This document shows positions 1 to 10,469 of a stretch of DNA of 64,000 nucleotides, piece by piece. Source of the DNA: Armigeres subalbatus (lineage: Eukaryota; Arthropoda; Insecta; Diptera; Culicidae); contig NC_085140.1 of NCBI RefSeq assembly GCF_024139115.2, positions 17,491,085-17,555,084 of the forward strand, read 5' to 3'. A model generated the notes under the pieces. It was not told the origin of the DNA and searched no databases. It saw only the letters and a list, made by a program, of their open reading frames with translations. A program made the position numbers and the translations under genes. Numbering within the stretch: the stretch's first letter is position 1; each line of letters starts with the position of its first letter.

Positions 1-559
1 AAAATAATCAACCCGTTAACGTTACGTGAAAATGCACGTAACCTCTAAACTTCACTCACACCACTCACTTTACCTGATACCCGTAAAACGTAAGATATGT
101 AACATAATTATTAAATCAATTTCAGTAAAATTCACCTAAATAAAGTATAACTTTTACGTGAATTTCTTATCACTGGATCATAAGCAGAGAACTCACTCAG
201 ATTGATGTTTGTTCTGTCAAAAATATTCATTACAACCTAAGTCAGAAATTCAGTGCTGGACATTAAAATTTTTACTCAAATCCTGATTTCCCAAGGCACA
301 CCGGATTTTTTAAAGGTATGTACTATTTACTTACGAGACCTGTACATTCTGAAATAGAGCTTTTAAAATTGTTTGCAGCGAGATTTCTCCGGATAATTGA
401 GGAAAACTTTCCTATATATACTAAGTATACTTTAACCTGAACCTCAACTGCTCATCCCGTATTATTGTCACACGGTTAAGATGATCCGGCTCCAGGGATT
501 TTACCATCAAATCTAACACGGCCTGAGACAATTTCTCCGACAAAATTGTTTACCAAAAC
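1..559. other. AT-rich intergenic DNA, no gene seen
   Basis: No open frame with protein-like composition and no clear repeat boundary. Several TTACGTGAA-like words occur here and again near 1035-1075, so this stretch and 860-1100 may be arms of one decayed inverted-repeat element; I could not establish ends. Confidence 0.4.
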
Positions 560-857
560 CTCATACATACTTCTTCTTATTGGCATTACATCCCCACACT
601 GGGACAGAGCCGCCTCGCAGCTTAGTGTTCACTTAAGCACTTCCACAGTTATTAACTGCGAGGTTTCTAAGCCAAATTACCATTTTGCATTCGTATATCA
701 TGAGGCTAACACGATGATACTTTTATGCCCAGGGAAGTTGAGACAATTTCCAATCCGAAAATTGCCTAGACCGGCACCGGGAATCGAACCCAGCCACCCT
801 CAGCATGGTTTTGCTTTGTAGCCGCGCGTCTTACCGCACGGCTAAGGAGGGCCCCCA
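560..857 (-). mobile_element. tRNA-derived SINE, Feilai-like
   Basis: Read on the minus strand it starts with a tRNA-like head. A box-A-like block lies at 833-845 (TAGCCGTGCGG) and a box-B-like block at about 779-790 (GGTTCGATTCC on minus). A tRNA-unrelated body follows, with a 3' tail ending in AAGAAG-type repeats near 565. The organisation matches the Feilai SINE family of Aedes. It would be transcribed by RNA polymerase III and mobilised by a LINE. The same sequence recurs partially at 21341-21775 and 28037-28171. The copy looks full length. Confidence 0.8.
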
Positions 858-1363
858 ATACATACATTTACACTTATATTTAGATTCTCAATTCTTAAAT
901 AAAAATTCTAAATCGACGATCGTTGTTGTCGTCAATGTTGTATGAAACAGTCACGTAGTCTTTATATGACACGCTAGTGCCAACCGATTGAGTGAATCTG
1001 AGTGCCTTCACCGTTGAATCACTTATTTGTTACGTGAAAAGTGTTGTGGAAAAAAACTACGTTCTTTTTCACGTAAATATGATGGGAAGATTATTTTGGG
1101 TGTACATATTTTCTTAGAATTAATTATAATTTAATCCTGGGTGGTGCGGATAGAATCGATTTGGTTGTCAAACTGAAGCCAAAATTTTCTATTGTGCCGG
1201 AGCCAAACATTGAAGATTGTGGTTATGTTCGTTTCTGATCTAATATTGAGAAGTATTGTTATTATTTGGGGAAAAACTAAAAATTAACTTTGTATTCTTT
1301 GTAACAAAAATTCTCACATTATATTTTGAGTGGAAAATTAGTAGGAATGCAACTAAAAAGCAC
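858..1363. other. Intergenic DNA, no gene seen
   Basis: AT-rich sequence between the SINE and the 1012-bp tandem repeats. No coding signal is evident. The 3' part may belong to the RTE-like element that follows, but I see no start boundary. Confidence 0.35.
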
Positions 1364-2375
1364 TTGTTACGAAATTTGTTGAGATTCACCAGCTGATTGG
1401 AGCATGAATGTATGTAAACAATCGTAAAGTCATGTAGAGTCTAGCGCATTTATGCGCCCTCATGCAGCGTGGAAAGAGAAATTCGAAAAGCGGGAAATGT
1501 TTGACAGCCAAATAACTGCAAAATAATTTTGTTTATGGGACTGATTTCAAAATATCCCTCTACTCGCTTGAGCGCAGAAAAGCGGCTCTATCCGCAGCAC
1601 CCAGATTTAATCAACATCCACACCGAAAAAATCAACCAACATTATTTTCCGTGCATCAAGTTATTTGACTTTTGCGGTACAACTTTCCGACGGGCGACCG
1701 TCGGACCCTCGTTCGAATTTTTCTATCTTCTCGCAATACTCGAAATGAGCGAAAAAGGAGGACATTTGGTTGAAAAAGCAGGATATTAAAAATATCAATC
1801 GATTTTTAGTTTTTGTTTTTAATATGATTAAGAATATTATATTTGTTAGATTTTAGCACACTAAAGTTTATTGGAGGAAGTTTTTGTAAGTCGAGGCAAC
1901 TACAACATCTTCTTCTATTTTATCACCACAGCAGATTACTTCATTCACTCCAGATGGAAAGTTTCTGACTCATTATAGTCTACATAAAGCACTTTCTAAT
2001 TATAAACTACCAGCAACATCTTTTTATGGAAAGTTTTTAGCTTCAACTAATTTTAAAGTCAGTAGTGAACAAATTTTGGGCTGCAAAATGGTGGGTTGAC
2101 ATCAGGAAGGAGCGCCCAACAGAGCTCTGGTCCCCACAAGTTCCTATCTCACGCTTTCACGGGTCGTCCGATGACAAAAGACCGCCAACTAAGGATTGTG
2201 GACTTAGCTGGTAGTGCAGCCTGGGCACTGTTGTCCTTCTGACATCAGCTAGAGTGAGAGGTCTGGCTCAAACAGCGTCTGCTTGGTACCCAGCGGCTGA
2301 TTAACGAAATGCTGTATCGCGTTAGCTATACCTAACGTGGCAGCCCCATCATCGCGATGTAGGTAACGCGACCCC
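1364..2375 (+). repeat. 1012-bp tandem repeat, copy 1 (probable LINE 5' region)
   Basis: First of two head-to-tail 1012-bp units starting TTGTTACGAAATTTG and ending GTAACGCGACCCC. I counted about four substitutions between units (1417, 1537 and one each near 2035 and 2147 are examples), so they are over 99% identical. The unit carries an 84-codon ATG-initiated frame (1535-1789) without similarity I recognise. It lies directly 5' of the endonuclease reading frame of an RTE-like LINE. Its last third looks like the 5' untranslated region of such elements, so the unit is probably a duplicated promoter/5'UTR monomer. Confidence 0.85.
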
Positions 2376-3387
2376 TTGTTACGAAATTTGTTGAGATTCA
2401 CCAGCTGATTGAAGCATGAATGTATGTAAACAATCGTAAAGTCATGTAGAGTCTAGCGCATTTATGCGCCCTCATGCAGCGTGGAAAGAGAAATTCGAAA
2501 AGCGGGAAATGTTTGACAGCCAAATAACTGCAAAATAATTTTGTTTATGGGAGTGATTTCAAAATATCCCTCTACTCGCTTGAGCGCAGAAAAGCGGCTC
2601 TATCCGCAGCACCCAGATTTAATCAACATCCACACCGAAAAAATCAACCAACATTATTTTCCGTGCATCAAGTTATTTGACTTTTGCGGTACAACTTTCC
2701 GACGGGCGACCGTCGGACCCTCGTTCGAATTTTTCTATCTTCTCGCAATACTCGAAATGAGCGAAAAAGGAGGACATTTGGTTGAAAAAGCAGGATATTA
2801 AAAATATCAATCGATTTTTAGTTTTTGTTTTTAATATGATTAAGAATATTATATTTGTTAGATTTTAGCACACTAAAGTTTATTGGAGGAAGTTTTTGTA
2901 AGTCGAGGCAACTACAACATCTTCTTCTATTTTATCACCACAGCAGATTACTTCATTCACTCCAGATGGAAAGTTTCTGACTCATTATAGTCTACATAAA
3001 GCACTTTCTAATTATAAACTACCAGCAACATCTTTTTATGGAAAGATTTTAGCTTCAACTAATTTTAAAGTCAGTAGTGAACAAATTTTGGGCTGCAAAA
3101 TGGTGGGTTGACATCAGGAAGGAGCGCCCAACAGAGCTCTGGTCCCCACAAGTTCCTATCTCACGCTTCCACGGGTCGTCCGATGACAAAAGACCGCCAA
3201 CTAAGGATTGTGGACTTAGCTGGTAGTGCAGCCTGGGCACTGTTGTCCTTCTGACATCAGCTAGAGTGAGAGGTCTGGCTCAAACAGCGTCTGCTTGGTA
3301 CCCAGCGGCTGATTAACGAAATGCTGTATCGCGTTAGCTATACCTAACGTGGCAGCCCCATCATCGCGATGTAGGTAACGCGACCCC
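2376..3387 (+). repeat. 1012-bp tandem repeat, copy 2
   Basis: Second unit, abutting copy 1 exactly (the CCCC at 2372-2375 is followed at once by TTGTT). It repeats the 84-codon frame at 2547-2801 with one residue changed. It runs into GGTCAAGTAGCTTAC and then the LINE endonuclease frame at 3428, so this is the unit physically joined to the element. Confidence 0.85.
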
Positions 3388-4461
3388 GGTCAAGTAGCTT
3401 ACTGAAGCCTCTCAAATACCACGAAAAATGGAGATAGAAAAAAAAAGAGATCGTTATTTTTGGCAACCGACCCGGCAACAAAATAAAGACTATGATTGGA
3501 AACTCGGTACCTGGAATGACAGGACCTTAAATGAACCTAAACGAGAGAGCCTTCTGACTCGCGAACTGCAGAAGGTTGGAGTGAACGTGGCCGCTTTTCA
3601 TGAAGTCCGATGGCCCAGATCCGGAGAACGTGAATTCCGAGCCGTGGACCCCACGACCAACACTGCATTCAAGTATAACATCTATCACAGCGGCGGCGAA
3701 AAAACAGAGCATGGAGTTGGTTTCGTAGTGATGGGCAAGCAGATGAAGTGAGTGATGCGGTGGAAACCCATTAGCGAACGAATCTGTGTGTTGAGGATAC
3801 GGGGCAAATTCTTCAATTACAGCCTAATCAACGTTTACGCACCGACAAACGATAAATCCGAAGACGTGAAGGACACGTTTTATGAATGTTTTGATAAAGC
3901 CTATGGAGAGTGCCCAAAGCATGGTGTGAAAATTGTTATCGGAGACGCTAACGCTCTGGTCGGTAGAGAGGACTTTTTCCGTCCCATAATCGGTAGGGAG
4001 AGCCTTCACTCCGCTACCAATGACAACGGCCTACGGCTAGTAAATTTCGCTGCTCCCAGAGGGATGGCCATCAGTAGCACCTACTTTGCACGAAAGAACA
4101 TCCGAAAGCACACCTGGTGACACCCATATGGTGAAACTTGCAACCAGATAGACCATGTTCTGGTGGATGGGCGCCATTTCTCGGATGTTATCGATGTGCG
4201 GACATTCAGAGGTCCGAACATTAACTCTCATCACTGCCTCGTTGTCAGTAAAATTCGATCACGGTTGTCAACTGTATCGAACGAATAATCACAGCGAACG
4301 ATGCGTTACAATATTCAGCAATTGTCGGCGGAAGGAGTATCGGCTGAGTACCGCCAGAAGCTCGACGAACGGATAAGTGCAATCAACGTTAGCGACAACA
4401 TCAACGATCTATGGTAATCGATACATGGAGCGGTGAGCACAACAGCACGAGAAGTGGTAGG
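3388..4461 (+). pseudogene. RTE-like LINE, endonuclease part (broken)
   Basis: Encodes the amino-terminal apurinic/apyrimidinic-type endonuclease of a non-LTR retrotransposon. Visible motifs are KLGTWN near 3502, FHEVRW near 3597, GDANALVGRED near 3942, NIRKHTW at the end of the second block, then QIDHVLVDG near 4148 and SHHCLV near 4225. The frame is closed by stops at about 3749 and 4118 and continues in other frames, so it is dead. The element is split here by a gypsy insertion (4462-12566) and resumes with reverse transcriptase at 12567. The endonuclease style and single EN-RT layout fit the RTE/BovB clade; the clade is my inference. Confidence 0.8.
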
Positions 4462-4676
4462 TGTAGAGTCGACAACCGATAGTTATAACGGGGTGCATAA
4501 TGCCATAGAGAACACTATCTGCGAGTAGTACATACACTTTGATACACGTTTATATTATACACTAATACAAGTGAGCATTGGTAAGATATCTAGAGAACTA
4601 CGAATAAAGAAGTTACTTTTTGTGAGACTGTTGATCGAAGCACACGCGTTTCATTTCTTTGGTGTCCGATATTACA
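4462..4676 (+). repeat. 5' LTR of gypsy element 1
   Basis: 215 bp, TGTAGAGTCGAC...GATATTACA, nearly identical to 12347-12561 (a few substitutions such as 4614 and 4650). It contains AATAAA at 4603-4608. The next bases, TTTTGGCAACGAGCGG, are in the position of a primer-binding site. Confidence 0.93.
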
Positions 4677-4968
4677 TTTTGGCAACGAGCGGATCGGAAC
4701 TCGTAATCGGCTGAAAGTATCGCGTGCGTGATCTGATTTGGTGACGGAAAGTTTTATAGCCAGTAGTGCTTGAGAGCGAAGATAGCAGTCGGCAAGGTAA
4801 GATAGAAAAACGAGAAGAGTGAATAATTCCGACATTTTAAATCGATAGCTGAGAATTCGATTACCTCGTGGCTTGGGTTTTTTTTTGCATTTGGAATAAT
4901 TTATTGTGTGCATACCCGGGAGCGTTGAATAGAATTAGCCGAAAGAAAAAACGTGTCTGAAAATTTAA

Positions 4969-5416
4969 AAACCCAGATTAATCCACCTAGCGTTGGTGGT
5001 GCCTTTCTCGCATTTAGTTAAGACACCAACCTTATATGGGGTTTATATGGTCCAATGTACCATTTTATTCATAACTTTGAAACGCAATGACCGATCGTTA
5101 TAAAATTCAATAGTGATCAACAAGGCTTTGTCCCCTGTCGAATGAAACTTGTTGCGAGAAAATCGGTTAAGGATTACTATACGAAAAGTTGTCTAATGTT
5201 TTTTTTATCTTTTGTGCACACATACACACACATACACACACACACACACATACACACACATACATACACACGGACAGACAGACATGTGCTCAGCTCGTCG
5301 AGCTGAGTCGATTGGTTTATAATACTATGGGTCTCAGAGGCTTCTATAAAAAGTTCGTTTTCGGAGTGAAATGATAGCCTTTCGGTACAACTTAGTTGTA
5401 CGAGAAAGGCAAAAAA
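4969..5416. mobile_element. MITE/SINE-like repeat with CA microsatellite
   Basis: Starts with the head CCCAGATTAATCCACCTA (4972-4989), followed by GGTGCCTTTCTCG, and ends CGAGAAAGGCAAAAA. The two ends are inverted copies of GCCTTTCTCG. The middle holds an ACAC/ACAT microsatellite (5217-5272) and the palindrome AGCTCGTCGAGCT. A second, diverged copy is at 55179-55735. Class unknown. Confidence 0.7.
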
Positions 5417-5440
5417 GGGTTCAGAACGGTGAAATGGGCC

Positions 5441-6605
5441 GCAACTGTGTGCGCAACAAATTGTAGATAACCATAATTGGTGGAAGTGGTTATAAAGAAA
5501 CGCAATGCGATGTTGAGTAATGAAAATATGGTATCGAATTGGAGTGATTTATTTGGGAGAATGTTTAGTAGTGCGGAAAACGCATTTGTAACTGTGTGCA
5601 AATTTGGTGGCTGTGGGATTGAATACCATAACGGAAAGAAATTTAATTTGCAACTGTGTGCGTCAGAATAATGAATTTCGCAACTGTGTGCGAGGTTCGT
5701 ATAGAATGTAGGTATTCGCAACTGGGTGCGAAGGAAAAATGTTTTCAAGTACAACTATGAGATTCGCAACTGTGTGCGCTAAAAAAATAATGGTGAAGAC
5801 TTGCTTTTGAGAGAAATGGCGTCACTGACGGTAATTATACCTGCGAGAATAAAAAGGACAAATGTGGGCGAAAAAGCATTTGCAATTATGTGCGTAGAGG
5901 GTCTAGTTACTATGTGTCTGTATATGGAAAAGAAAAAGTAAAACTCGCAACTGTGTGCGACCGAATATTGAAATGTTTTGCAACTGTGTGCATAAGGTTT
6001 GTATAGAATATTGCCATTCGCAACTGTGTGCGGAGAAAAAAATGATTTTGTATATATAGTGAGATTTGCAAATATGTGCGGAACGAAGACAGAAGAGGTT
6101 TTCGTATAGTATTGTGAGATTCGCAGCTGTGTTTGTGAAAAATGGAACGAGCTTTAGTGTAAGGATCAGGGAATCAATATTCGAGCAACGCCTAACAATA
6201 TACCCTTTGTCGTCAACAGAGTTTGTTACTGACAAACGCACCTAGCGACAAACCTTTATTAGAATCCGAACACAATATGACCAACCATTTGCCTTGCATG
6301 CTCTGATATTTCCGAGAATACGATGCTAATTTTGTAATCATTGTTGGATTCTCGAATATTTCCATAAAAGCATAAACTATGATAGCATAAAACCGAAATT
6401 TGCTCTAGAAATAATGCTAAATAACGGGATGAAAGTTAGCAACAAGATTGTCTTCTTTTTTGTAGCTGACAAAAATTTTCGGATCTTTGTCATTATTTTC
6501 TCCGAGAAAAACAAAGCTTTGTCGTTGGTTCTCTTTTGTCGCTTGTTTCGCATGCGCATTTCAGAAAAATTGATTCCCTGGTAAGGATATTCGCTACTAT
6601 GTGTG
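5441..6605 (+). repeat. Dispersed GCAACTGTGTGCG motif array
   Basis: Exact or near copies of a 13-mer start at 5441, 5588, 5650, 5680, 5718, 5766, 5882, 5947, 5980, 6020, 6068, 6123 and 6593. Many are preceded by TTC, giving TTCGCAACTGTGTGCG. Gaps are irregular, mostly 17-130 bp. All copies have the same orientation. The MITE at 6167-6580 separates the last from the rest. The spacing and degeneracy look like a protein-binding-site cluster rather than a tandem satellite. Confidence 0.85.
6167..6580. mobile_element. 414-bp hAT-type MITE
   Basis: Inverted termini CAGGGAATCAAT...ATTGATTCCCTG, flanked by an exact 8-bp duplication GTAAGGAT (6159-6166 and 6581-6588). An 8-bp duplication and CAG-type terminus are characteristic of the hAT superfamily. 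It has no transposase. It is inserted in the gypsy leader. Confidence 0.85.
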
Positions 6606-6917
6606 TGAATGACAAAATGGATAATCTTCACAGATGTGTTCGAGTCATTGCCGCGTTGGATCCCCAAATTTGACTATGCGAGAGAAAAGAAAGGTAGGCT
6701 AGTAATTAAAAAAAAATGTATACATAATTGATCTTTATTTTTGATTAATCATGATGGACTATGAATGGATATCAAATGAAATTTCGATATGATTTAATAA
6801 GATATACCCAAGCTGCTTTGCTAAATAGGTATTCGAATCCTCATCGATCAAATAATGAGACAGTATTGAAGTTCGAATAAATTATGCAACCGTTTTTGGT
6901 GTCTTTTAATTTTTAAG

Positions 6918-7279
6918 ATGGATTCATTCCGACGTATAAAACCGTTCGAGATGATGGCAGACAGATCGAGACTGCCTATCGAATGGCAGAAGTGGAAACG
7001 CGAGCTTGAACGATATTTTGATGCGACCGGTGTTACGTCCCAATGGGAGAAGCGGTCAATAATGTTACATCTGGTCGGATCTGATGTTCAGGAGATTTTC
7101 GAACATCTTCCTGGGGTAAATGATGTCCCACACGTAGTATCGGATCCTCCGTATTTTGATGTGGCGATTCAGAAGCTTGATGAGCATTTTGAACCTTTGC
7201 GCAGACGTAATTACGAGCGCCATTTATTCCGGCAGATCAGTCAGAACCAAGAAGAGAGGTTTGCTGATTTCGTTCTTCG
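6918..7279 (+). pseudogene. Gypsy element 1 Gag, 5' part
   Basis: Opens at ATG 6918 (MDSFRRIKPFEM...) and reads as a capsid-type Gag domain rich in W, R and E (EWQKWKRELERYF near 6980). It provides the particle-forming capsid. The frame is interrupted after 7279 by a hAT-type element. If the insert and one copy of its 8-bp duplication are removed, the frame continues in phase at 9061. The 156-codon frame seen here ends with residues that belong to the insert. Confidence 0.85.
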
Positions 7280-7591
7280 CAGTCTTGCAAAATGTCGTGA
7301 CCATCACCAGATGATCAGATATGAAAACAAAAACCACCACGCTTTTAAACGATGTTCTTTACTGACAATCACTGCAAGCGCATCGTGACATGTAGAAGCT
7401 GACACGTGAGTACCTTCGGTAAGCGTGACACCCAGATTGACAACCACAAGCTGAGAGCCATAAAGAGCATCAGGTCGGTCAGCTGTCAAAAGTGCAGGTG
7501 AGCACCGTTATTGATTGATTTTGTTGTCGTTTGATTGGACTGACGTCGTGTTTATTGATAAATTGGATAAATCAATAGTTAAATTAAGGGT

Positions 7592-7708
7592 TCATTCACA
7601 AATTACATAACGCTAAAATGGACCTGGGGCTGAAAGCCCCACCCACCCTCTCGTGACGTATTTTGTATGGGAGGGTTCTGAAATTGGTATGGGCCGTATT
7701 TGTGAATG
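7592..7708. mobile_element. Short inverted-repeat element
   Basis: Ends are TTCATTCACAAAT and ATTTGTGAATGG, inverted copies of each other, around a body with GGGGCTGAAAGCCCC. About 117 bp, nested in the hAT-type element. Family unknown. Confidence 0.5.
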
Positions 7709-7718
7709 GCTCTAACTA

Positions 7719-8582
7719 AGTTTTACCAATTTGATCCAGACTATCTTTTGAAAAGGCCAAATTTTTTATTGATTTTTTCAAATGGATACAATTAAAAACG
7801 ACGCATCCTACAAAAAAATGTTATATGGGTGACTATCGCAAAATCAGTCAAAGTTTCTAATAAAGATATCGGAAACAATTCAAATTGAGCCCTACACTGA
7901 AAAAATCAGTTTCAACAGTTTCAAAATTAAAACTCGATTTGCGAAAAAACGCTTTTTTGATTTGTATGAAATTGTGTCTCAAGATAGGTGATTATGTTCC
8001 TACCAACCGTCCATACATCGCAAGCTGGGCACTTTGAAGGAAAAAAGTTTTCTAACAAAAACTTTTTCTTGTCGAAATTATTTTCAGTGTAATTTTTATC
8101 CATTGCGATTAGTTACGACCTAAATATTGTACTCTGCTTGACTGTACAGGAATATTTAAAAATATGTATGTATATGTTAAATCCACTGGCACTCCTTGAC
8201 ACTGAGAAAAAATCAATTCCGACAAGAAAATTTTTGTTAGAAAAACTTTTTCCCTTAAATGTGCCAAGCTTGCGATGTATGGACGGTTGGTAGGAACATA
8301 ATCACCTATCTTGAGACACAATTTCATACAAATCAAAAAAGCGTTTTTTCGCAAATCGAGTTTTAATTTTGAAACTGTTGAAACTGATTTTTTTTCAGTG
8401 TAGGGCTCAATTTGAATTGTTTCCGATATCTTTATTAGAAACTTTGACTGATTTTGCGATAGTCACCCATATAACATTTTTTTGTGGGATGCGTCGTTTT
8501 TTAATTGTATTCATTTGAAAAAATCAATAAAAAAAAATTTAGCCTTTTTCAAAAGATAGTCTGGATCAAATTTGGAAAAACT
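7719..8582. repeat. Large foldback (arms about 400 bp)
   Basis: The sequence from AAGTTTTACCAATTTGATCCAG rightward is repeated in reverse complement up to 8582. The arms keep matching words (TATATGGGTGACTATCGC against GCGATAGTCACCCATATA) nearly to the centre around 8150. It is AT-rich and non-coding. It would form a long hairpin in RNA or cruciform DNA. Confidence 0.85.
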
Positions 8583-9060
8583 GTGTATGTACTTTTCTTT
8601 TAATAGCACCTCTTAAAATATTGCACAAAAAGTCAATATAAACAATAAGAACACTTAAATGTTCCCAAAAATTCTATTTTGGCTTTTGCATTTTTATCAC
8701 AGCAAAAATCCATTAATTCCGCTAAGTGGATTATTCCATTGCTGTCGAGCGTTGATTTCGAACCAAACACCGCATAGGTCAAGTGATCATCACGATAGTC
8801 AAGATGACATGGATATGACAACCACAACATCAGGAAAGTTTTCCTATCATTCATGCTGGTGATCACAGGCAGAAGAAGTGAAGACATGGTGAGTGACCAA
8901 GCGCTAGTTGCTAAAATGTCACTTTCATGGTGATCGTTACACCAAGCATGTGAGATCCACATTGAGCATCACAATTGAGTACTTGACACATGACCTGGAT
9001 TTTGTTATTGTCACGCTTTGCGTGACTTGTACGGTGACACTTTGCAGCACTGGTTCTTCG

Positions 9061-10372
9061 CCTCCGTATTCAGGCGAAACGATGCGAGTTTGACCGTTAT
9101 GATATGAGAGAGACAGATGATAGAATAATAGAACAGATTGTAGAAAGATGTAGATCTACGGATTTGAAGCGACAGATTTTGGAAAAGGACTTGACTCTTG
9201 ACGAAATTTTGACTCTCGGTACAACTTTGGCAGATGTTCAACAACAGGTACGTGAACTTGGGCGGCAGATTACAGATACTACACTGCCGTCGAATGTTTC
9301 GAAAGTTTCTAAGATGCCGTTCAAGGCTACGTATGGTGAGTCACGCGGCTTGCAAAGAAAGAATTTTGATAGAGCCTGTTTCGCGTGCGGCCGTAGAGGA
9401 CACTTGAAAGGCGACAGTATGTGTCGTGCGAAGAACGCTAAATGTCTAAAATGCGGAGAAGTGGGTCATTTTATTAACAGATGTTTGAAGCGGCCACATC
9501 CAAATCCCTCAATAACTGGACCACCCCCACATAAACGTATTCGCTGTGTGAACGAAGATGACAATGAGCCGGAAAAGGTATTTTTTGCAATGGGACGGAA
9601 TACTTTCGAGTTTATCGTTGGTGGCATCGGAATTCCCATGATCATTGACTCGGGAGCCGACGCGAACATAATCGATGAGGCAACATGGGTTAAAGCCAAG
9701 GACTTGGGTATTACCGTTAAATCCTTTTCGAATGAAGTTGATAGAAAACTGATGGGTTACGCTACTAAAGAGGCATTGAAGATGAAAGGCATGTTTCAAG
9801 CCGAAATTCAAGCCGGAACTAACACGGCTGAAGCAAAGTTCTACATTGTTGAACAAGGGAAATACAATCTTCTAGGAGATACCACTGCTAAGGAACTCAA
9901 AGTTTTACAAGTAGGCTACAACATTGCAAGAGTGGACAATCAGAAGCAGATCCCGTTTCCAAAAATCAAAGGAATTCTAGTTGAGATTCCAATCGATAAG
10001 TCGGTGCAACCCATTCAGCAAAGCTACCGCCGCGCTCCCATTGCTCTTGAAGATAATATCCACAAAAAGCTGTAAGATCTACTTGAAACAGATATTATTG
10101 AGAACGTAAACGGACCATCAGCTTGGGTGTCACCAGTCGTGCCTATTTTGAAGCGATCAGGATAGCTAAGATTATGTGTGGACATGGGACGGGCCAACAA
10201 GGCGGTTATGCGCGAGACTCACCCCCTCCCGCTGATCGAAGAGCTTTTGGGAAGTGTTGAGGGGGGCAGTAAGATTCTTCAAGCTTGACGTGAAAGAAGC
10301 ATATCACCAGCTGGAGATTTCAAAGGAATCGCGAGTAATTACAACCTTCATTACGAAGTACGGCCTCTTCAG
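9061..10372 (+). pseudogene. Gypsy element 1 Gag C-terminus, protease and RT start
   Basis: Continues the interrupted Gag. Two CCHC zinc knuckles (CFACGRRGHLKGDSMC near 9380, CLKCGEVGHFINRC near 9444) bind genomic RNA. An aspartic protease follows, with the active-site motif DSGADANIID near 9648. The reverse-transcriptase entry block KIKGILVEIPIDK begins near 9962. TAA at about 10073 and TAG at about 10162 lie in phase with the family frame, and a G-run near 10258-10266 has one extra base. Frame continues to LFR at 10372 where the intron-like insert starts. Gag, protease and Pol share one frame. Confidence 0.85.
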
Positions 10373-10469
10373 GTAAAATGGTTGAAATTTTCTTTATTTC
10401 TCTTGATTTTCATTTTATTGAAGAATAAAGGATTGAATATATGTGGTTGTTTTCTTTCTTGATTCCCAG
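10373..10469 (+). other. Intron-like insert in gypsy RT (97 bp)
   Basis: Donor AG|GTAAAATG at 10373, a pyrimidine-rich stretch (TTGTTTTCTTTCTTG), acceptor TTCCCAG ending at 10469. Removing it joins TTC AG to G TAT AAA, giving the conserved Leu-Phe-Arg-Tyr-Lys-Arg block of gypsy RT. Without splicing, the frame reads AGG TAA and stops at once. The gypsy element at 57.8-64 kb has a 105-bp insert at exactly the same codon. Confidence 0.85.

Larger units (their letters stand above)
4677..6917 (+). other. Untranslated leader of gypsy element 1 with motif array
   Basis: About 2.2 kb between the 5' LTR and the gag ATG, including two later insertions (4969-5416 and 6167-6580). The original leader is about 1.4 kb, unusually long. 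It holds an irregular array of at least 13 copies of a GCAACTGTGTGCG-like motif from 5441 to 6605 (separate entry). No gene is visible. Confidence 0.75.
7280..9052. mobile_element. 1.77-kb hAT-type element inserted in gag
   Basis: Inverted termini match over the first 17 bases (CAGTCTTGCAAAATGTC at the left, CAGTGCTGCAAAGTGTC read from the right end), with flanking 8-bp duplication GTTCTTCG (7272-7279 and 9053-9060). It has no transposase frame. It contains two further inverted-repeat units, 7592-7708 and 7719-8582, so it is a composite non-autonomous element. Confidence 0.88.

Noticed and set aside
770..857. Possible tRNA gene (minus strand), also at 28090-28171
   Set aside because: Box A and B are present but the sequence continues into a SINE body and recurs as a dispersed repeat.
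5441..6605. CRISPR-like layout of short direct repeats with spacers
   Set aside because: Copies are degenerate, spacing is irregular, the host is an insect, and the array lies in a retrotransposon leader.
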